A DNA stretch of 64,000 nucleotides from Phycisphaeraceae bacterium (GTDB lineage Bacteria; Planctomycetota; Phycisphaerae; Phycisphaerales; UBA1924), in contig JAHBXG010000016.1 in NCBI GenBank assembly GCA_019636565.1, forward strand, positions 20,926-84,925, written 5' to 3'. The position numbers were made by a program, and so were the translations under genes. Numbering within the stretch: the stretch's first letter is position 1; every line of letters begins with the position of its first letter. Shown piece after piece: positions 1 through 8,601 of this stretch. Below the pieces are notes generated by a model. It was not told the origin of the DNA. It saw only the letters and a program-made list of their open reading frames with translations, and did no database searches.

Positions 1-7
1 TCGATGC

Positions 8-1348
8 TCACTCGTGACCCTCGTCGGTCGATTCCGCTCCCTGAGCAGGCGAGCGTCCCACTTTCATGATTTCTTCGAGCGCCACCGTCGCGAAAGCCCC
101 CCGCGGCAGGTCGAACGCCACGCGGATGTACTGCCCGTGTTCGTCCAGACCGGCCTCGATCTCGGGAAACTCCAAGGGAACGCGGAGCGGTCGGCGTGCT
201 CCCTCGATCAATTGTCCCGCCGCCTTTTCGAAGGCCTGAAGTTGCCCCATGGTCACACCAAGTCGTTCGAGTGCCGCTGTCTCCGTGGCGTCGACATTTC
301 CAGAGGCGCGGCGCATCTCCGCGCTCCACATCGGGCCGCTCGGGCTGATCTCGAACTTGGTGAGCCTCTCCGGCGTGGTTGGGTCGGAGGCCACAGCGTC
401 ATCCACGTCAAAGCAGGCGCGGCTGTCGTGCTTAAAGGCGACATCGCCCGTGTGCAACTGATTGAGCGTGCCGGCCTTCAAGCGATCGTCGAGAACGAAG
501 TTGAATGCCGCGGATTGGAACGCGGAAAGGAAGAAGCGAAGTGTTGAACGGTCGAGCGTCTTGATCGCACGTGACGGACGCTGACCCTTCGCCAGAGCGC
601 GGAGCAGGCTGCGTTCAGCATGGGAAGTGTGAGGCAATTCGGCCAGTGCGTCGCCGTATCTGCCTTCAAGGAAGAGAGCCTTTGATTTGGCGTGCGCCTC
701 GGTGGTTGCTTGCTCCGGCGCGAGCATCAGCCGGATCGCTCCCTCGAAATCGGAACAAATGAGCGCGCGCCCGATCAAGTGGTTGTTCAGCGTGCGACCG
801 AAGCGCTGCGGACCAAAGCGATTGGGAACGCCGAATTTCGCGAGGCGATCAAGCGCGGCCTTGGCGGTGCGGATCTGCCCGACTCCGACTTCGCGGATGC
901 GGATACTGAAGCGATTCCCGGTCAGATGTCCAAGGCGGATCTTGTTGGTGTGGCGATCGGCCCATTGCACCTGGAGCCGTTCGTGGTCGAGCTGCGGAAA
1001 ATCTTCGGGCGCCTTGCCCGGTGTGTGCACCGAAAACAACTGCCGCGTGATCGCGACGCGATCCTTCATGCCGGCAAAGCCGACCGTATCGGGCGCGACG
1101 CCGAAGTGCGAGGCAAGGAGGCGAGCCGCCTCAAGCGTCGAGAGGTTGCGTTTCTCAACATAGAGGTAAAGGTGATCTCCCTCACCAGACGGCTGATACG
1201 CCGCCGTCTCGTCCACAAGAAAATCTTCGGGGCGCTGCTTGAGGACGCCCCCGATACCGGGAAGATCCGACGTGATGTAAATCGAAGGAGAGACGTGCGG
1301 ATCGGTCTCGAGACTGATCGGTCCCACGGGCAATGGATTCTCGCTCAC
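8..1348 (-). CDS. truD: tRNA pseudouridine synthase TruD
   Basis: TruD isomerises uridine 13 of tRNA(Glu) to pseudouridine in the cytoplasm. The 446-residue protein has the family signature AGMKDR at about residues 92-97, where the Asp (D96) is the catalytic residue, and the motif NRFGPQRFG near residues 176-184. It is longer than the E. coli enzyme (about 350 residues), mainly through the insertion domain and a C-terminal tail. Its ATG overlaps the stop of the upstream bifunctional-nuclease-family gene by 4 bases (ATGA), so it is probably the last gene of an nnrE-bfn-truD operon. The stop codon lies at bases 8-10, so nothing can be said about what follows. Confidence 0.95.
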   Translation of the reverse strand: MSENPLPVGPISLETDPHVSPSIYITSDLPGIGGVLKQRPEDFLVDETAAYQPSGEGDHLYLYVEKRNLSTLEAARLLASHFGVAPDTVGFAGMKDRVAITRQLFSVHTPGKAPEDFPQLDHERLQVQWADRHTNKIRLGHLTGNRFSIRIREVGVGQIRTAKAALDRLAKFGVPNRFGPQRFGRTLNNHLIGRALICSDFEGAIRLMLAPEQATTEAHAKSKALFLEGRYGDALAELPHTSHAERSLLRALAKGQRPSRAIKTLDRSTLRFFLSAFQSAAFNFVLDDRLKAGTLNQLHTGDVAFKHDSRACFDVDDAVASDPTTPERLTKFEISPSGPMWSAEMRRASGNVDATETAALERLGVTMGQLQAFEKAAGQLIEGARRPLRVPLEFPEIEAGLDEHGQYIRVAFDLPRGAFATVALEEIMKVGRSPAQGAESTDEGHE

Positions 1349-1821
1349 TCGTCGTCCTCGTCGAGATGATCTCCGTCCGAGGTGCCGGTGTCCAGTTCGG
1401 GGTCCTTGCTCGCGGCCTCCAGCACGTGCTCCTCGACGTAGATCGGCACACCCTCCGCCACTCCAAGTGCGATTGCATCGCTCGGACGGCTGTCGATGTG
1501 CAGCAACTGTCCGTCGGCGGCCTTGACATCGAGGGTCGCGAAGAAAGTGTGATCGGAAAGATCGTTGATCGTGATCGAGACCAACTCGCCGCCCATGTTG
1601 CCGATGACGCTCGCGAGCAGGTCGTGGGTTTGCGGCCGCTTGATCTGGATCCCTTTGAGTCGGCGCTCAATTGCTGTTGCCTCGGGAAGCCCGATGACGA
1701 TCGGGAACGACCGGATGTCGGCCTGATCCGCACCGTTGGACGCAACCTCACGCAGCTCGATGAGCTGCATGTCGTTCAATTCTCGGATCAGGATGCGGCT
1801 CAATTCCATGCGAACAGGCAT
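1345..1821 (-). CDS. Bifunctional nuclease family protein (DUF151)
   Basis: A 158-residue protein of the DUF151/BFN family, whose characterised plant members have nuclease activity; the bacterial role is poorly defined. Family features are the opening block MELSRILI, the central IGLPEATAIER, and the C-terminal DSRPSDAIALG stretch followed by IYVEEHVL. The tail is acidic (Asp/Glu-rich). I chose the internal ATG at 1819-1821 because GGAGG lies 4 bases upstream and family members start here. An upstream ATG at 1903-1905 overlaps the nnrE stop (TGATG) and would add 28 residues, so coupled initiation there is possible. It sits between nnrE and truD in one minus-strand operon. Confidence 0.85.
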   Translation of the reverse strand: MPVRMELSRILIRELNDMQLIELREVASNGADQADIRSFPIVIGLPEATAIERRLKGIQIKRPQTHDLLASVIGNMGGELVSITINDLSDHTFFATLDVKAADGQLLHIDSRPSDAIALGVAEGVPIYVEEHVLEAASKDPELDTGTSDGDHLDEDDE

Positions 1822-1904
1822 ACCGCCTCCGTGGACGACTCGACCCCGCCACCGGTCAATGGTGGTGGGCGAATTCGCGAAGTCAAATGCCTCTCGCGCC
1901 CTCA

Positions 1905-2651
1905 TCAGTCCGCATTGGTTATCCGCACGCCCACCGCCTCAACGAGCGTTCGCGGGACGCCGATGTCGGCGATCACCACCCGCCCAAGGTGCTCAATCGC
2001 ATCGGGCGCAAGCATCCCCTGCTTAAGTCCGACAAACGTGACGGTCATGTCGGCGTGGACCGCTTCTCCGAGAACCCGACCTGTCGCGCCATCAAGCCCG
2101 CTGGCGATGTCGATGGAGAGAATCCGCGAGCCTCTCGCGGCAAGTGAATTCATCGCGCGAATCGCGTCGAGCGCCACACCCGTGACCTGGCGCGAAAGCC
2201 CCGTACCGAAAAGCCCGTCGATCACAACGTCGGGAGCTCGCCGCCCAAGGCGGTGAAGCGCGGAACGAAACGCTGCCGGCCAGCGAGACTTTGCCGATGT
2301 CATCGCAAGCCGCATGCGCTTGCACGTCTTCCACTGGGCCGCCGCTTCCGACGAGAGCCCGGCGCGATCGCCCACCAGCACGATGAAGACAGACGCCCCC
2401 GCATTGGCAAGATGACGAGCCGCGGCCATTGCATCGCCTCCGTTGTTCCCTGTGCCCGCAACCAGAAGCACGCGGGGAATCGAATTTCGAGGGGCAAGCA
2501 GGAGCGTCGCCTCGGCGATGTGGACGGCAGCGTTCTCCATCAGCACGAGCGTGGAGATGCCGAATCGGTCGGCACAGGCGCGATCGATCTCACGGGCGGC
2601 TTTGAGAGAGAGCACATACACCGAGGGCTTCGCTTTGACGAGTCGGCGCAT
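1905..2651 (-). CDS. nnrE: NAD(P)H-hydrate epimerase (YjeF N-terminal domain)
   Basis: Epimerises the R and S forms of hydrated NAD(P)H so that the dehydratase can repair them. The 248-residue protein has the YjeF_N layout: an N-terminal helix with EIDRACADRFGI and LMENAA, then VAGTGNNGGDAMAAARHLA (nucleotide-binding loop), DVVIDGLFGTGLSR, and SIDIASGLDGATG, which carries the catalytic-region Asp residues. Bacterial NnrE is often fused to the NnrD dehydratase. Here only the epimerase half is present, so a separate dehydratase would be needed elsewhere. First gene of the nnrE-bfn-truD set and divergent from the glycosyltransferase gene, with a 60-base gap that must hold both promoters. Confidence 0.92.
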   Translation of the reverse strand: MRRLVKAKPSVYVLSLKAAREIDRACADRFGISTLVLMENAAVHIAEATLLLAPRNSIPRVLLVAGTGNNGGDAMAAARHLANAGASVFIVLVGDRAGLSSEAAAQWKTCKRMRLAMTSAKSRWPAAFRSALHRLGRRAPDVVIDGLFGTGLSRQVTGVALDAIRAMNSLAARGSRILSIDIASGLDGATGRVLGEAVHADMTVTFVGLKQGMLAPDAIEHLGRVVIADIGVPRTLVEAVGVRITNAD

Positions 2652-2711
2652 CGGTCAACAGGATACGGCAAGCCGATACCCGGGCCCCGGACATCGGCTA
2701 GCCTTGACGGG

Positions 2712-3944
2712 ATGGGAATGTGGTGGCAAATCGCAATCGCCTCGGCGCTCACGCTCCCCGCGATCGGAGCGATCGTGTGGTGGGGGCTTGCGCTCGGCTC
2801 GATGCAGCGCACACAGGCGATCCTCGGCAGCGCGGACGACGGATTGACCGGGACCTCGGCCAACCCACCCATCATCATCGTTGTTCCGGCGCACAATGAA
2901 CAAAACGTCATCGGCGGCCTCATCGCATCGCTTCGCGGGCAGGACTACTCAAATTTTCGAGTTGTTCTCGCGCTCGATCGGTGCACCGACCAGACGCTCG
3001 CGTCGGCACTCGACACGATCAACTCCGATGATCGGTTCGAAATCGTTGAAGTGACCGAGTGTCCGCGCGATTGGGCAGGGAAAGTGCACGCGATCCACGC
3101 GGCGCTTTCCGGTCGCGAATCAGTTCCGCACGAGGTGCTGCTCTTTGCCGATGCGGACACCATCTTCCATCCGTCGTGCGTCCGCTCGTGTGTGAATCTG
3201 CTCGAGTCTCGCGCGCTGGATGCACTGACGCTATTGAGCACGCTCACATACGATCGAGGCTTCGAGCGCCGCGTACAGGCCCCCGCCTCGATGGAATTGC
3301 TGGTCCGCTATCCGCCCCGTAAGGCCAGCCGCGATCGGCGACGCCGTCCCTTCGCCAACGGCCAGTTCATCCTTATCCGACGAAGCGCTTACGAAAAAAT
3401 CGGACGTCATGAGGCATTTCGAGAGGAACTGTTGGAAGATCTCGCCATCGCGCGTGCCCTGTGGCGTGAGAGACTGAGAGTGCACGTCCTGCGCGCGGGA
3501 AAGATGCTCGCCTGCCGCATGTATCCCGATCCCGCAGCGTTTCGTCGTGGCTGGACCCGCATCTTTATCGAAGCCGCGAAGCGCAAGCCCACCCGATTGC
3601 GCGCCTGGTCCATTGGAGTCGCGACCCGAGGCTTCGTGCAGCCCTTCGGCTGCATTTTGGGTGCAATGGGCTCGTTCTTTGCGGTGTGGATGGGGTGGTC
3701 GCCGTGGGTGTTCGCGATCGCAGGCGGCTTGTCAGCAATCGGTTTGGTCTTCTGGCTCGCATCGGTACACCAGTTTTTGCTGCTGTGCGGCGTCGACCGC
3801 TGGTGGAAGCGCGTCGCCATCGTGCTCTGGTGGCCCTTCGGCAGTTTGGAACTCGCCGGGTTGCTTCGCCGGGCCGCCGCCGATCTGCGCCGGGGCATTC
3901 CCACAGGCTGGGCGGGCAAGAACTATGTAAGGCCCGCCCGTTGA
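2712..3944 (+). CDS. Family 2 glycosyltransferase, membrane-associated
   Basis: A 410-residue glycosyltransferase with an N-terminal membrane helix, a cytosolic GT-A domain and about two C-terminal membrane helices. The catalytic domain shows PAHNEQNVIGGLIASL (start of the GT2 fold), LALDRCTDQT, the metal-binding DAD motif in LFADADTIFHP, and a GQF segment followed by EELLEDLAIARAL, the acceptor-side acidic motif. The overall layout resembles hopene-associated HpnB-type transferases, but no hopanoid genes are nearby, so the acceptor is unknown. The open frame extends upstream over nnrE; I took the first ATG (2712) before the hydrophobic segment. The TonB-like gene starts within 35 bases of its stop. 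Confidence 0.85.
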   Translation: MGMWWQIAIASALTLPAIGAIVWWGLALGSMQRTQAILGSADDGLTGTSANPPIIIVVPAHNEQNVIGGLIASLRGQDYSNFRVVLALDRCTDQTLASALDTINSDDRFEIVEVTECPRDWAGKVHAIHAALSGRESVPHEVLLFADADTIFHPSCVRSCVNLLESRALDALTLLSTLTYDRGFERRVQAPASMELLVRYPPRKASRDRRRRPFANGQFILIRRSAYEKIGRHEAFREELLEDLAIARALWRERLRVHVLRAGKMLACRMYPDPAAFRRGWTRIFIEAAKRKPTRLRAWSIGVATRGFVQPFGCILGAMGSFFAVWMGWSPWVFAIAGGLSAIGLVFWLASVHQFLLLCGVDRWWKRVAIVLWWPFGSLELAGLLRRAAADLRRGIPTGWAGKNYVRPAR

Positions 3945-3978
3945 AGGGGTGAACCCCCTGGGAAGGCTGTCGCGTACG

Positions 3979-5424
3979 ATGTCGGAGAGCGGGCGCACCG
4001 TTCGCCGCTTCTCCAACACGATGGCCGACCACCGGACCAACACCTCGTTTCTGATTGGGCTCGCGGTTTCGGCCTGCGCGCATATCGCCGCGCTCATCGG
4101 GCTGCAACACGTCAAGATCGAGCCTTCCCGAACGCACATCTCTTTGGCTTCGCTCAAGCCCGTCACCGGCTTGCCCCACCAGTTGCGACTTCCAGATCTG
4201 CCCCCTCCGCCGCCCCCCGATCCGACCACTCCCCTGCCCCCTCCACAAGAAAAGCCGCGTGATATCGATCGGGACGTCAAGTTCGGCATCGATGATTCGA
4301 AGATCGACAGCAAGACGTGGCTCGGGTTTCTGGAAGGCGACACTCCTTCCGGTCGTCAGGGTGAGACAGATCAGGCCGCCATGGCGCTCGATCCTGGCGA
4401 TCCAGGCGCCGCTTCCCCAGGCAACCCGGGCTCGCCAGGAGCCCAGCCATCTGCGGCCTCGCCCGAATCCACCGCCAAACCGGCCGTCGCGAAGCCCCCG
4501 GACCTGATGAACGTTCGACCGCCCACGCCGACGCTCGCCGAAGCGGCAAAGCCCGCCGAAGATTCCGAGCCGAAAAAAGCTGAAGAAGCCGCGCCGGCTC
4601 CCTCGCGGAGCGCGCCGGCAGAGGCCGCGCCGCCGGTCGGGCAGTCGGGCGAGAAGACGGACGTTGCCGATCCGCTTGCGCCACGTGCGGGGGCAGAGAA
4701 GTCAACTGCGGGTGAACGTTCCGACGCGATCAAACCTGTCGATGCGCCAAAGCCCGACGGCATCACTGAAGCCAAACCGGACAAGCCCGATGCGAAAGAG
4801 GGCGAGGAGCGTGAGGGCGAGATTCGCGATGCCGATTCGGAAAAAATGAGCTCGGAAGACGGCAAGGGCGAAGCGGAAAAAGAAGTAAAGGAAGTCGCGG
4901 CAGCGTCTTTTGTGGCAAAGCCGGATGAGGCCACGCCGCCGGTCGCGACGGCTCCGGCGGCGCCCGCACCGCCTGAGGAAGAAGCGCCCGAGAGCGAGGC
5001 TTCGCCATCTTCCGGCGCTTCGTCCAGCTCCGCGCCCACTCCGGCGACCGGCGGGCAATCGAAGCAGAAGGGGATTCGATCGGATCGCGAGTCGGAGCCG
5101 TTTTCAAAGAAGGTCATCGACGCGCCGATGCGCGACGGGCGCGTACAGGCGGGCAAAGGACTGAACATCATCACGCGGCGGGCCGACTTCACCAACACCA
5201 CGCTCCTGACCGCGCCGCCGCGGGACACCATGATCCGAATCTCCTTCCAGAAATCCGGTCGAGTCAAGCGGGCGGAGTTCATCAACGGCTCAGCGACGGG
5301 CAACCCAAACGTGGACGATCCGTTGATGAATGCGATCTACCGTTGGCGTGCTTCGGGGAAGGACCTTCACGCCCTCGGGGTGGAAGAAACGCTGTCGGTT
5401 GTGGTCCGAGTGACCTTCAAGTGA
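3979..5424 (+). CDS. TonB-like energy transducer protein, Pro/Ala/Glu-rich
   Basis: A protein of about 481 residues with one N-terminal membrane helix (roughly residues 23-40), a proline-run segment (PPPPPP) near residues 70-90, a long low-complexity periplasmic spacer rich in Ala, Pro, Glu and Lys, and a compact C-terminal domain of about 75 residues. This layout is that of TonB/TolA-type proteins. The C-terminal domain (IRISFQKSGRVKRAEF ... YRWRASGKDL) fits a TonB_C-like fold, although I see no exbB/exbD nearby. Starts are ambiguous: GTG 3949, ATG 3979 and ATG 4021 are all in frame and none has a strong Shine-Dalgarno site. TonB function is inferred from architecture only. Confidence 0.6.
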   Translation: MSESGRTVRRFSNTMADHRTNTSFLIGLAVSACAHIAALIGLQHVKIEPSRTHISLASLKPVTGLPHQLRLPDLPPPPPPDPTTPLPPPQEKPRDIDRDVKFGIDDSKIDSKTWLGFLEGDTPSGRQGETDQAAMALDPGDPGAASPGNPGSPGAQPSAASPESTAKPAVAKPPDLMNVRPPTPTLAEAAKPAEDSEPKKAEEAAPAPSRSAPAEAAPPVGQSGEKTDVADPLAPRAGAEKSTAGERSDAIKPVDAPKPDGITEAKPDKPDAKEGEEREGEIRDADSEKMSSEDGKGEAEKEVKEVAAASFVAKPDEATPPVATAPAAPAPPEEEAPESEASPSSGASSSSAPTPATGGQSKQKGIRSDRESEPFSKKVIDAPMRDGRVQAGKGLNIITRRADFTNTTLLTAPPRDTMIRISFQKSGRVKRAEFINGSATGNPNVDDPLMNAIYRWRASGKDLHALGVEETLSVVVRVTFK

Positions 5425-5457
5425 TGACCCGCATCCGCGTGGTCGATAGAGGTGATC

Positions 5458-6063
5458 GTGAGAGTCCGAATCGCCAGCCTGATCGGGATTTGCGCGCTCG
5501 CCTGCCCGGCAGGGCTCGGGCAAGACGCTTTGCGCCCGAAGATGAAGCCGGTCGACGCTGGCGTTGCCGATATGGGCCCGCTGTCTGGTCCCGGGCGGGT
5601 TCTGTCGCCGGGCCTCCGTCAGCCTTCCGGCTTTGACCGGGTGTACGAGGTCGAGATTGACGGCAAGAAGTACTACGCAAGGCAGAACGGCGCGATGGTT
5701 GCTGTGTTTCCCCGGTCGTCGTACCAGTCGGTTCGAGGTTCCGCAACCCCCGTCGTTCCGGCGGGAACAACGTTTTATCTCAACGGCTTGCCCGACAACG
5801 CTCGTCCCATTTCGCCCGAAGAGATGCCTTCCAATTACGCCGGTCGGTCTCAGGATCTCGCAAAGCAGGTGAAATCTCAAGACACGCGCGTCGACTTGTC
5901 GGCCGGGGCATTGAGCGCGAAAAATCAACCGGCAGCGAAAACTCGTTCCTTGGATGTGCCCGCCAGCAGCGGGAGCGTGTGGCAGAGCGAGGCGTATCGG
6001 GTGCAACGTACCGGCGAACTGATCGATGCGGCCCTTGCCGCCCAGACGCGCCGAGGCGCGTAA
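5458..6063 (+). CDS. Secreted protein of unknown function
   Basis: About 201 residues with a short signal peptide (hydrophobic ASLIGICALACPAGLG, then GQD). The mature part contains a segment reading VYEVEIDGKKYYARQNG near residues 60-75 and a Pro/Ser-rich second half, with no catalytic motif that I recognise. The chosen GTG at 5458 has AGAGGTG a few bases upstream; a GTG at 5452 is the alternative. It follows the TonB-like gene by 33 bases on the same strand and may be co-transcribed, suggesting a cell-envelope role. It ends one base before the convergent flavin reductase-like gene stop. Confidence 0.65.
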   Translation: MRVRIASLIGICALACPAGLGQDALRPKMKPVDAGVADMGPLSGPGRVLSPGLRQPSGFDRVYEVEIDGKKYYARQNGAMVAVFPRSSYQSVRGSATPVVPAGTTFYLNGLPDNARPISPEEMPSNYAGRSQDLAKQVKSQDTRVDLSAGALSAKNQPAAKTRSLDVPASSGSVWQSEAYRVQRTGELIDAALAAQTRRGA

Positions 6064-6780
6064 CTACTTGGAAGAATCGGGGGCAAACGCCGCCAAGCCA
6101 ATTGGGATGTCGAAGCGATCCCTTGTGCGGCAGTAGGTCGTGCCGCCCATCCGTCCAATGGCATCGAGCTGCTGCGGATCAACGTGATAGCGGTCATTAA
6201 TCAGGCCCGCTGCGGCGGAGACTCCAACCACTTCGCCAATCACGATATTCCCCGACATCGCCACCCCCGGATTGGTTCGGATCACTTGGCGTGTAACGCA
6301 TTCGTAGCACAACAGCGATTCCGCAACTCGAGGCGCGCGCACTCGAAAGCTCGGGGCGGGGGTGAGTCGGGCCGGTCCAAACTCCGGTTGTTCGTATGGG
6401 AGCTGTTCCGCCGCCGCGGCAGTATTGCGTCCAATCGCGTGCGACACCACGTTTACAACGAATTCGCCGGTGCCTCCATCGGCGGCGAGCTGCACATTCC
6501 GCAGGGTGTCCTTATCTTCCCCGTCCGGGCGAGTGACCGGACAAAAGAGCAACGTCATCGGATTGGATCCGACTCCGCAGAAAAACGAGAACGGCGCGAC
6601 ATTTGCAATACCCGTCGGAGAAACCGACGAGACCAGCGCAATGGGCCTCGGCACCGCCCCGCCGATAAGCAGTTTGTAGCGATCAGCCGGAGCGAGTTTG
6701 GTTGGGTCAATAAAAACTGGAGATAATGAAGTCACGACCGAGTTTAGTGAGCAAATCGGCAAATCCGGCCCGAGAACCAT
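6064..6780 (-). CDS. Flavin reductase-like FMN-binding protein
   Basis: A protein of up to 238 residues of the flavin reductase-like split-barrel family (flavoredoxin / DIM6-NTAB type). Supporting segments are LLIGGAVPRPIALVSS near the N-terminus (the characteristic PRP flavin-loop region), GIANVAPFSFFCGVGSNPM, EFVVNVVS and the C-terminal GRMGGTTYCRTRDRFDIP. Such proteins bind FMN and act in flavin or aromatic oxidoreduction; the substrate cannot be told. The start is uncertain: the ATG at 6780 has no visible ribosome site, and a GTG at 6735 would remove 15 residues that look non-conserved. It is convergent with the upstream secreted-protein gene. Confidence 0.85.
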   Translation of the reverse strand: MVLGPDLPICSLNSVVTSLSPVFIDPTKLAPADRYKLLIGGAVPRPIALVSSVSPTGIANVAPFSFFCGVGSNPMTLLFCPVTRPDGEDKDTLRNVQLAADGGTGEFVVNVVSHAIGRNTAAAAEQLPYEQPEFGPARLTPAPSFRVRAPRVAESLLCYECVTRQVIRTNPGVAMSGNIVIGEVVGVSAAAGLINDRYHVDPQQLDAIGRMGGTTYCRTRDRFDIPIGLAAFAPDSSK

Positions 6781-6987
6781 GTCGTTTGGAATCCGCTAGG
6801 CTAAATTCTTACGAGGGTCGAGCTGTTCTGTTTGCTTTGTCTGGATTCTGAGGCATGTTGATCTAGGAGCAGTGTTTTCTCCTTGAAACCCCGTGGTGTA
6901 CCTGCGATACTGCTCGCGCGGGTACGAGAGAGCCCGTCTTGGGTGTCGTTACAGGCACCCTTCAAATTGAGAGTGGAGGAGAGAAAG

Positions 6988-7677
6988 ATGCGTCAGATGA
7001 AGACTTTGGCTTTGGTTGCGGCTGCTGCCGCCGGAACGGTGAGCGTCGCACAGGCCGCGACCACTCTCGTGACGTTTGGATACAACAACCTTCAAGGCAC
7101 GTACACCGCTGCTGGCGCAAACGCCGGCAATTTCTCTGCCGTTGCGGTGGATCAGGGTGTGGGCGGCCTCCAGACCGATGGCTCGGTGAGCCGTTTGGTT
7201 CCGGGTGCAGGTCAGTCGAAGTTTGCTGCCGGCTTCAAGAGCCTCGCAACCTTTGCTGATTTCAGCATTAATATCAGCTTCGCACGCATCAACGCGACTT
7301 CCGGCACCGGCGCTGGCTCGTTCACCGCGACCGATGCTCTCGGCAACACCGTTTCGGGCAGCCTTGCCGGCGTGTGGTCGCTCCAGCCGACGATCGGCAT
7401 CGCGTTCAACGGCACGCTGAGCAACGTGAACATCACCCCGAATGCCACCTTCACGGGCACCGATGGCTCCAGCACGAACTGGAACACCAACCTCCCGTCG
7501 CCCGCGCCCTACACCGGTGCGCTCACGCAGTTGATCTTCAACGGCGGAGCGTTCTTCACGGACGTGGACATGCAGAACGTCGCGACCCAGGTCAGCGGCC
7601 AGATCGTTCCCTCGACGGGCACGCTCGCCCTCTTCGGCCTCGGCGGCTTGGTTGCCGGTCGTCGCCGTCGGGCCTGA
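6988..7677 (+). CDS. PEP-CTERM-sorted secreted protein
   Basis: A 229-residue exported protein. An N-terminal signal peptide (MRQMKTLALVAAAAAGTVSVAQA) is followed by a low-charge, Gly/Thr/Asn-rich beta-type body with no known enzymatic motif. The C-terminus has a sorting signal of the PEP-CTERM kind: a short Pro-containing motif (VPSTG), a hydrophobic helix ALFGLGGLVAG, and terminal RRRRA. Such tails are cut by exosortases, and the protein is then held at or released from the envelope. The ATG at 6988 has a strong GGAGGAG site; the longer open frame upstream is not supported. A rho-independent terminator lies 24 bases after the stop, so it is a single-gene unit. Confidence 0.88.
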   Translation: MRQMKTLALVAAAAAGTVSVAQAATTLVTFGYNNLQGTYTAAGANAGNFSAVAVDQGVGGLQTDGSVSRLVPGAGQSKFAAGFKSLATFADFSINISFARINATSGTGAGSFTATDALGNTVSGSLAGVWSLQPTIGIAFNGTLSNVNITPNATFTGTDGSSTNWNTNLPSPAPYTGALTQLIFNGGAFFTDVDMQNVATQVSGQIVPSTGTLALFGLGGLVAGRRRRA

Positions 7678-7700
7678 TCGATTTCGGTTTGAACTTCAAG

Positions 7701-7728
7701 AGGCCCGTGCAACTGCACGGGCCTTTTT
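7701..7728 (+). terminator. Rho-independent terminator after PEP-CTERM gene
   Basis: Perfect 10-bp stem (AGGCCCGTGC pairing with GCACGGGCCT) around the loop AACT, followed directly by five T residues. It closes the transcription unit of the first PEP-CTERM gene. Confidence 0.9.
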
Positions 7729-7773
7729 CGTTTTGAACCCCGCGTTCGCCGTTCGTGCTATCTTCGGCCTCCG

Positions 7774-8544
7774 ATGGACGCGCGAATCTCAACCTGGTCG
7801 GGCCTGCTCGCTGCTTGGAGCGAATTTGCCCGAGCCGCCGGAGCGCTGCCAAAAGACGGCAACCTCGGTCTGCTTCGGCGCAGCGTGCCCGCGATCATCG
7901 GGTTGCAGGCATTGACACACGCCCTTGAGCACCTGGATTGCCTCCCACCGGACGAGTATTGCGCCGGGCAGGATCGGGCGGCGCTGACCATTCGAACACT
8001 CCGAAGCGAACTTGAATCGATCTGGCGAGACGATGCCATGCCCGCAGTTCTGTTGGAACTAATTGGGGATGCGGAGTCGGTATTGCTGCAGTCCCGAAGT
8101 GCCGGCTACGAATTTGTTCCCGAAAGAGATCCCTATCTGATGCCGGTTAGAAGTATGGAGTTGAGCGAATGGCGGGCGCGCCGTGCGTTCGTCGGATTGT
8201 TACTAGCAGCGCCTGCCGCAAAGAGAGTGCGGGCGGGACTTCCTGTGCTCTTTGTGATGGCAACCAGCGGCAAGCCGCTCGCTCGCGAAGACTTGCTCGA
8301 CCTTGGATCGCTCATTCCCGGTTGCCTGTGGGGACGTGTCAAAGCAATGCGCCAGGTCTACGAAACTGCTGATCCACGCGGGCTGCGCCAGGTCGCGTCG
8401 GCACCAGGTCGGACGGATCTGGGCACCGAGTTGCTTGTAGGTCTGGCCCCGGAATCGTTGAGTACGGCGCGGCACAAGCCTTTCGAGGTTCTACTACCCC
8501 GGGGCGCCGGAAACGGGGCTTCGAACGCACACGGTTCCCTATAG
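7774..8544 (+). CDS. Hypothetical protein
   Basis: A 256-residue soluble protein that I cannot place in a family. It is rich in Ala, Leu and Arg, predicted largely helical, with no signal peptide and no long membrane segment (the stretch AFVGLLLAAPAAKRVRAGLPVLFV is hydrophobic but interrupted by charges). It has no cysteine or histidine cluster that would suggest metal binding. It starts at ATG 7774, 45 bases after the terminator of the PEP-CTERM gene, and ends 57 bases before malate dehydrogenase, which has its own ribosome-binding site. Codon use looks like that of the neighbours, so it is probably a real gene. Confidence 0.6.
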   Translation: MDARISTWSGLLAAWSEFARAAGALPKDGNLGLLRRSVPAIIGLQALTHALEHLDCLPPDEYCAGQDRAALTIRTLRSELESIWRDDAMPAVLLELIGDAESVLLQSRSAGYEFVPERDPYLMPVRSMELSEWRARRAFVGLLLAAPAAKRVRAGLPVLFVMATSGKPLAREDLLDLGSLIPGCLWGRVKAMRQVYETADPRGLRQVASAPGRTDLGTELLVGLAPESLSTARHKPFEVLLPRGAGNGASNAHGSL

Positions 8545-8601
8545 TCGCCCCCCAATTTTCAACCGGCCGCGAGATGCTTCGCGGTCCATCGCGGAGGCAC
8601 T

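Noticed and set aside
4371..5303. Ser/Gly-rich frame of 310 codons antisense to the TonB-like gene
   Set aside because: Low-complexity mirror image of the Pro/Ala/Glu-rich coding strand; no independent signals.
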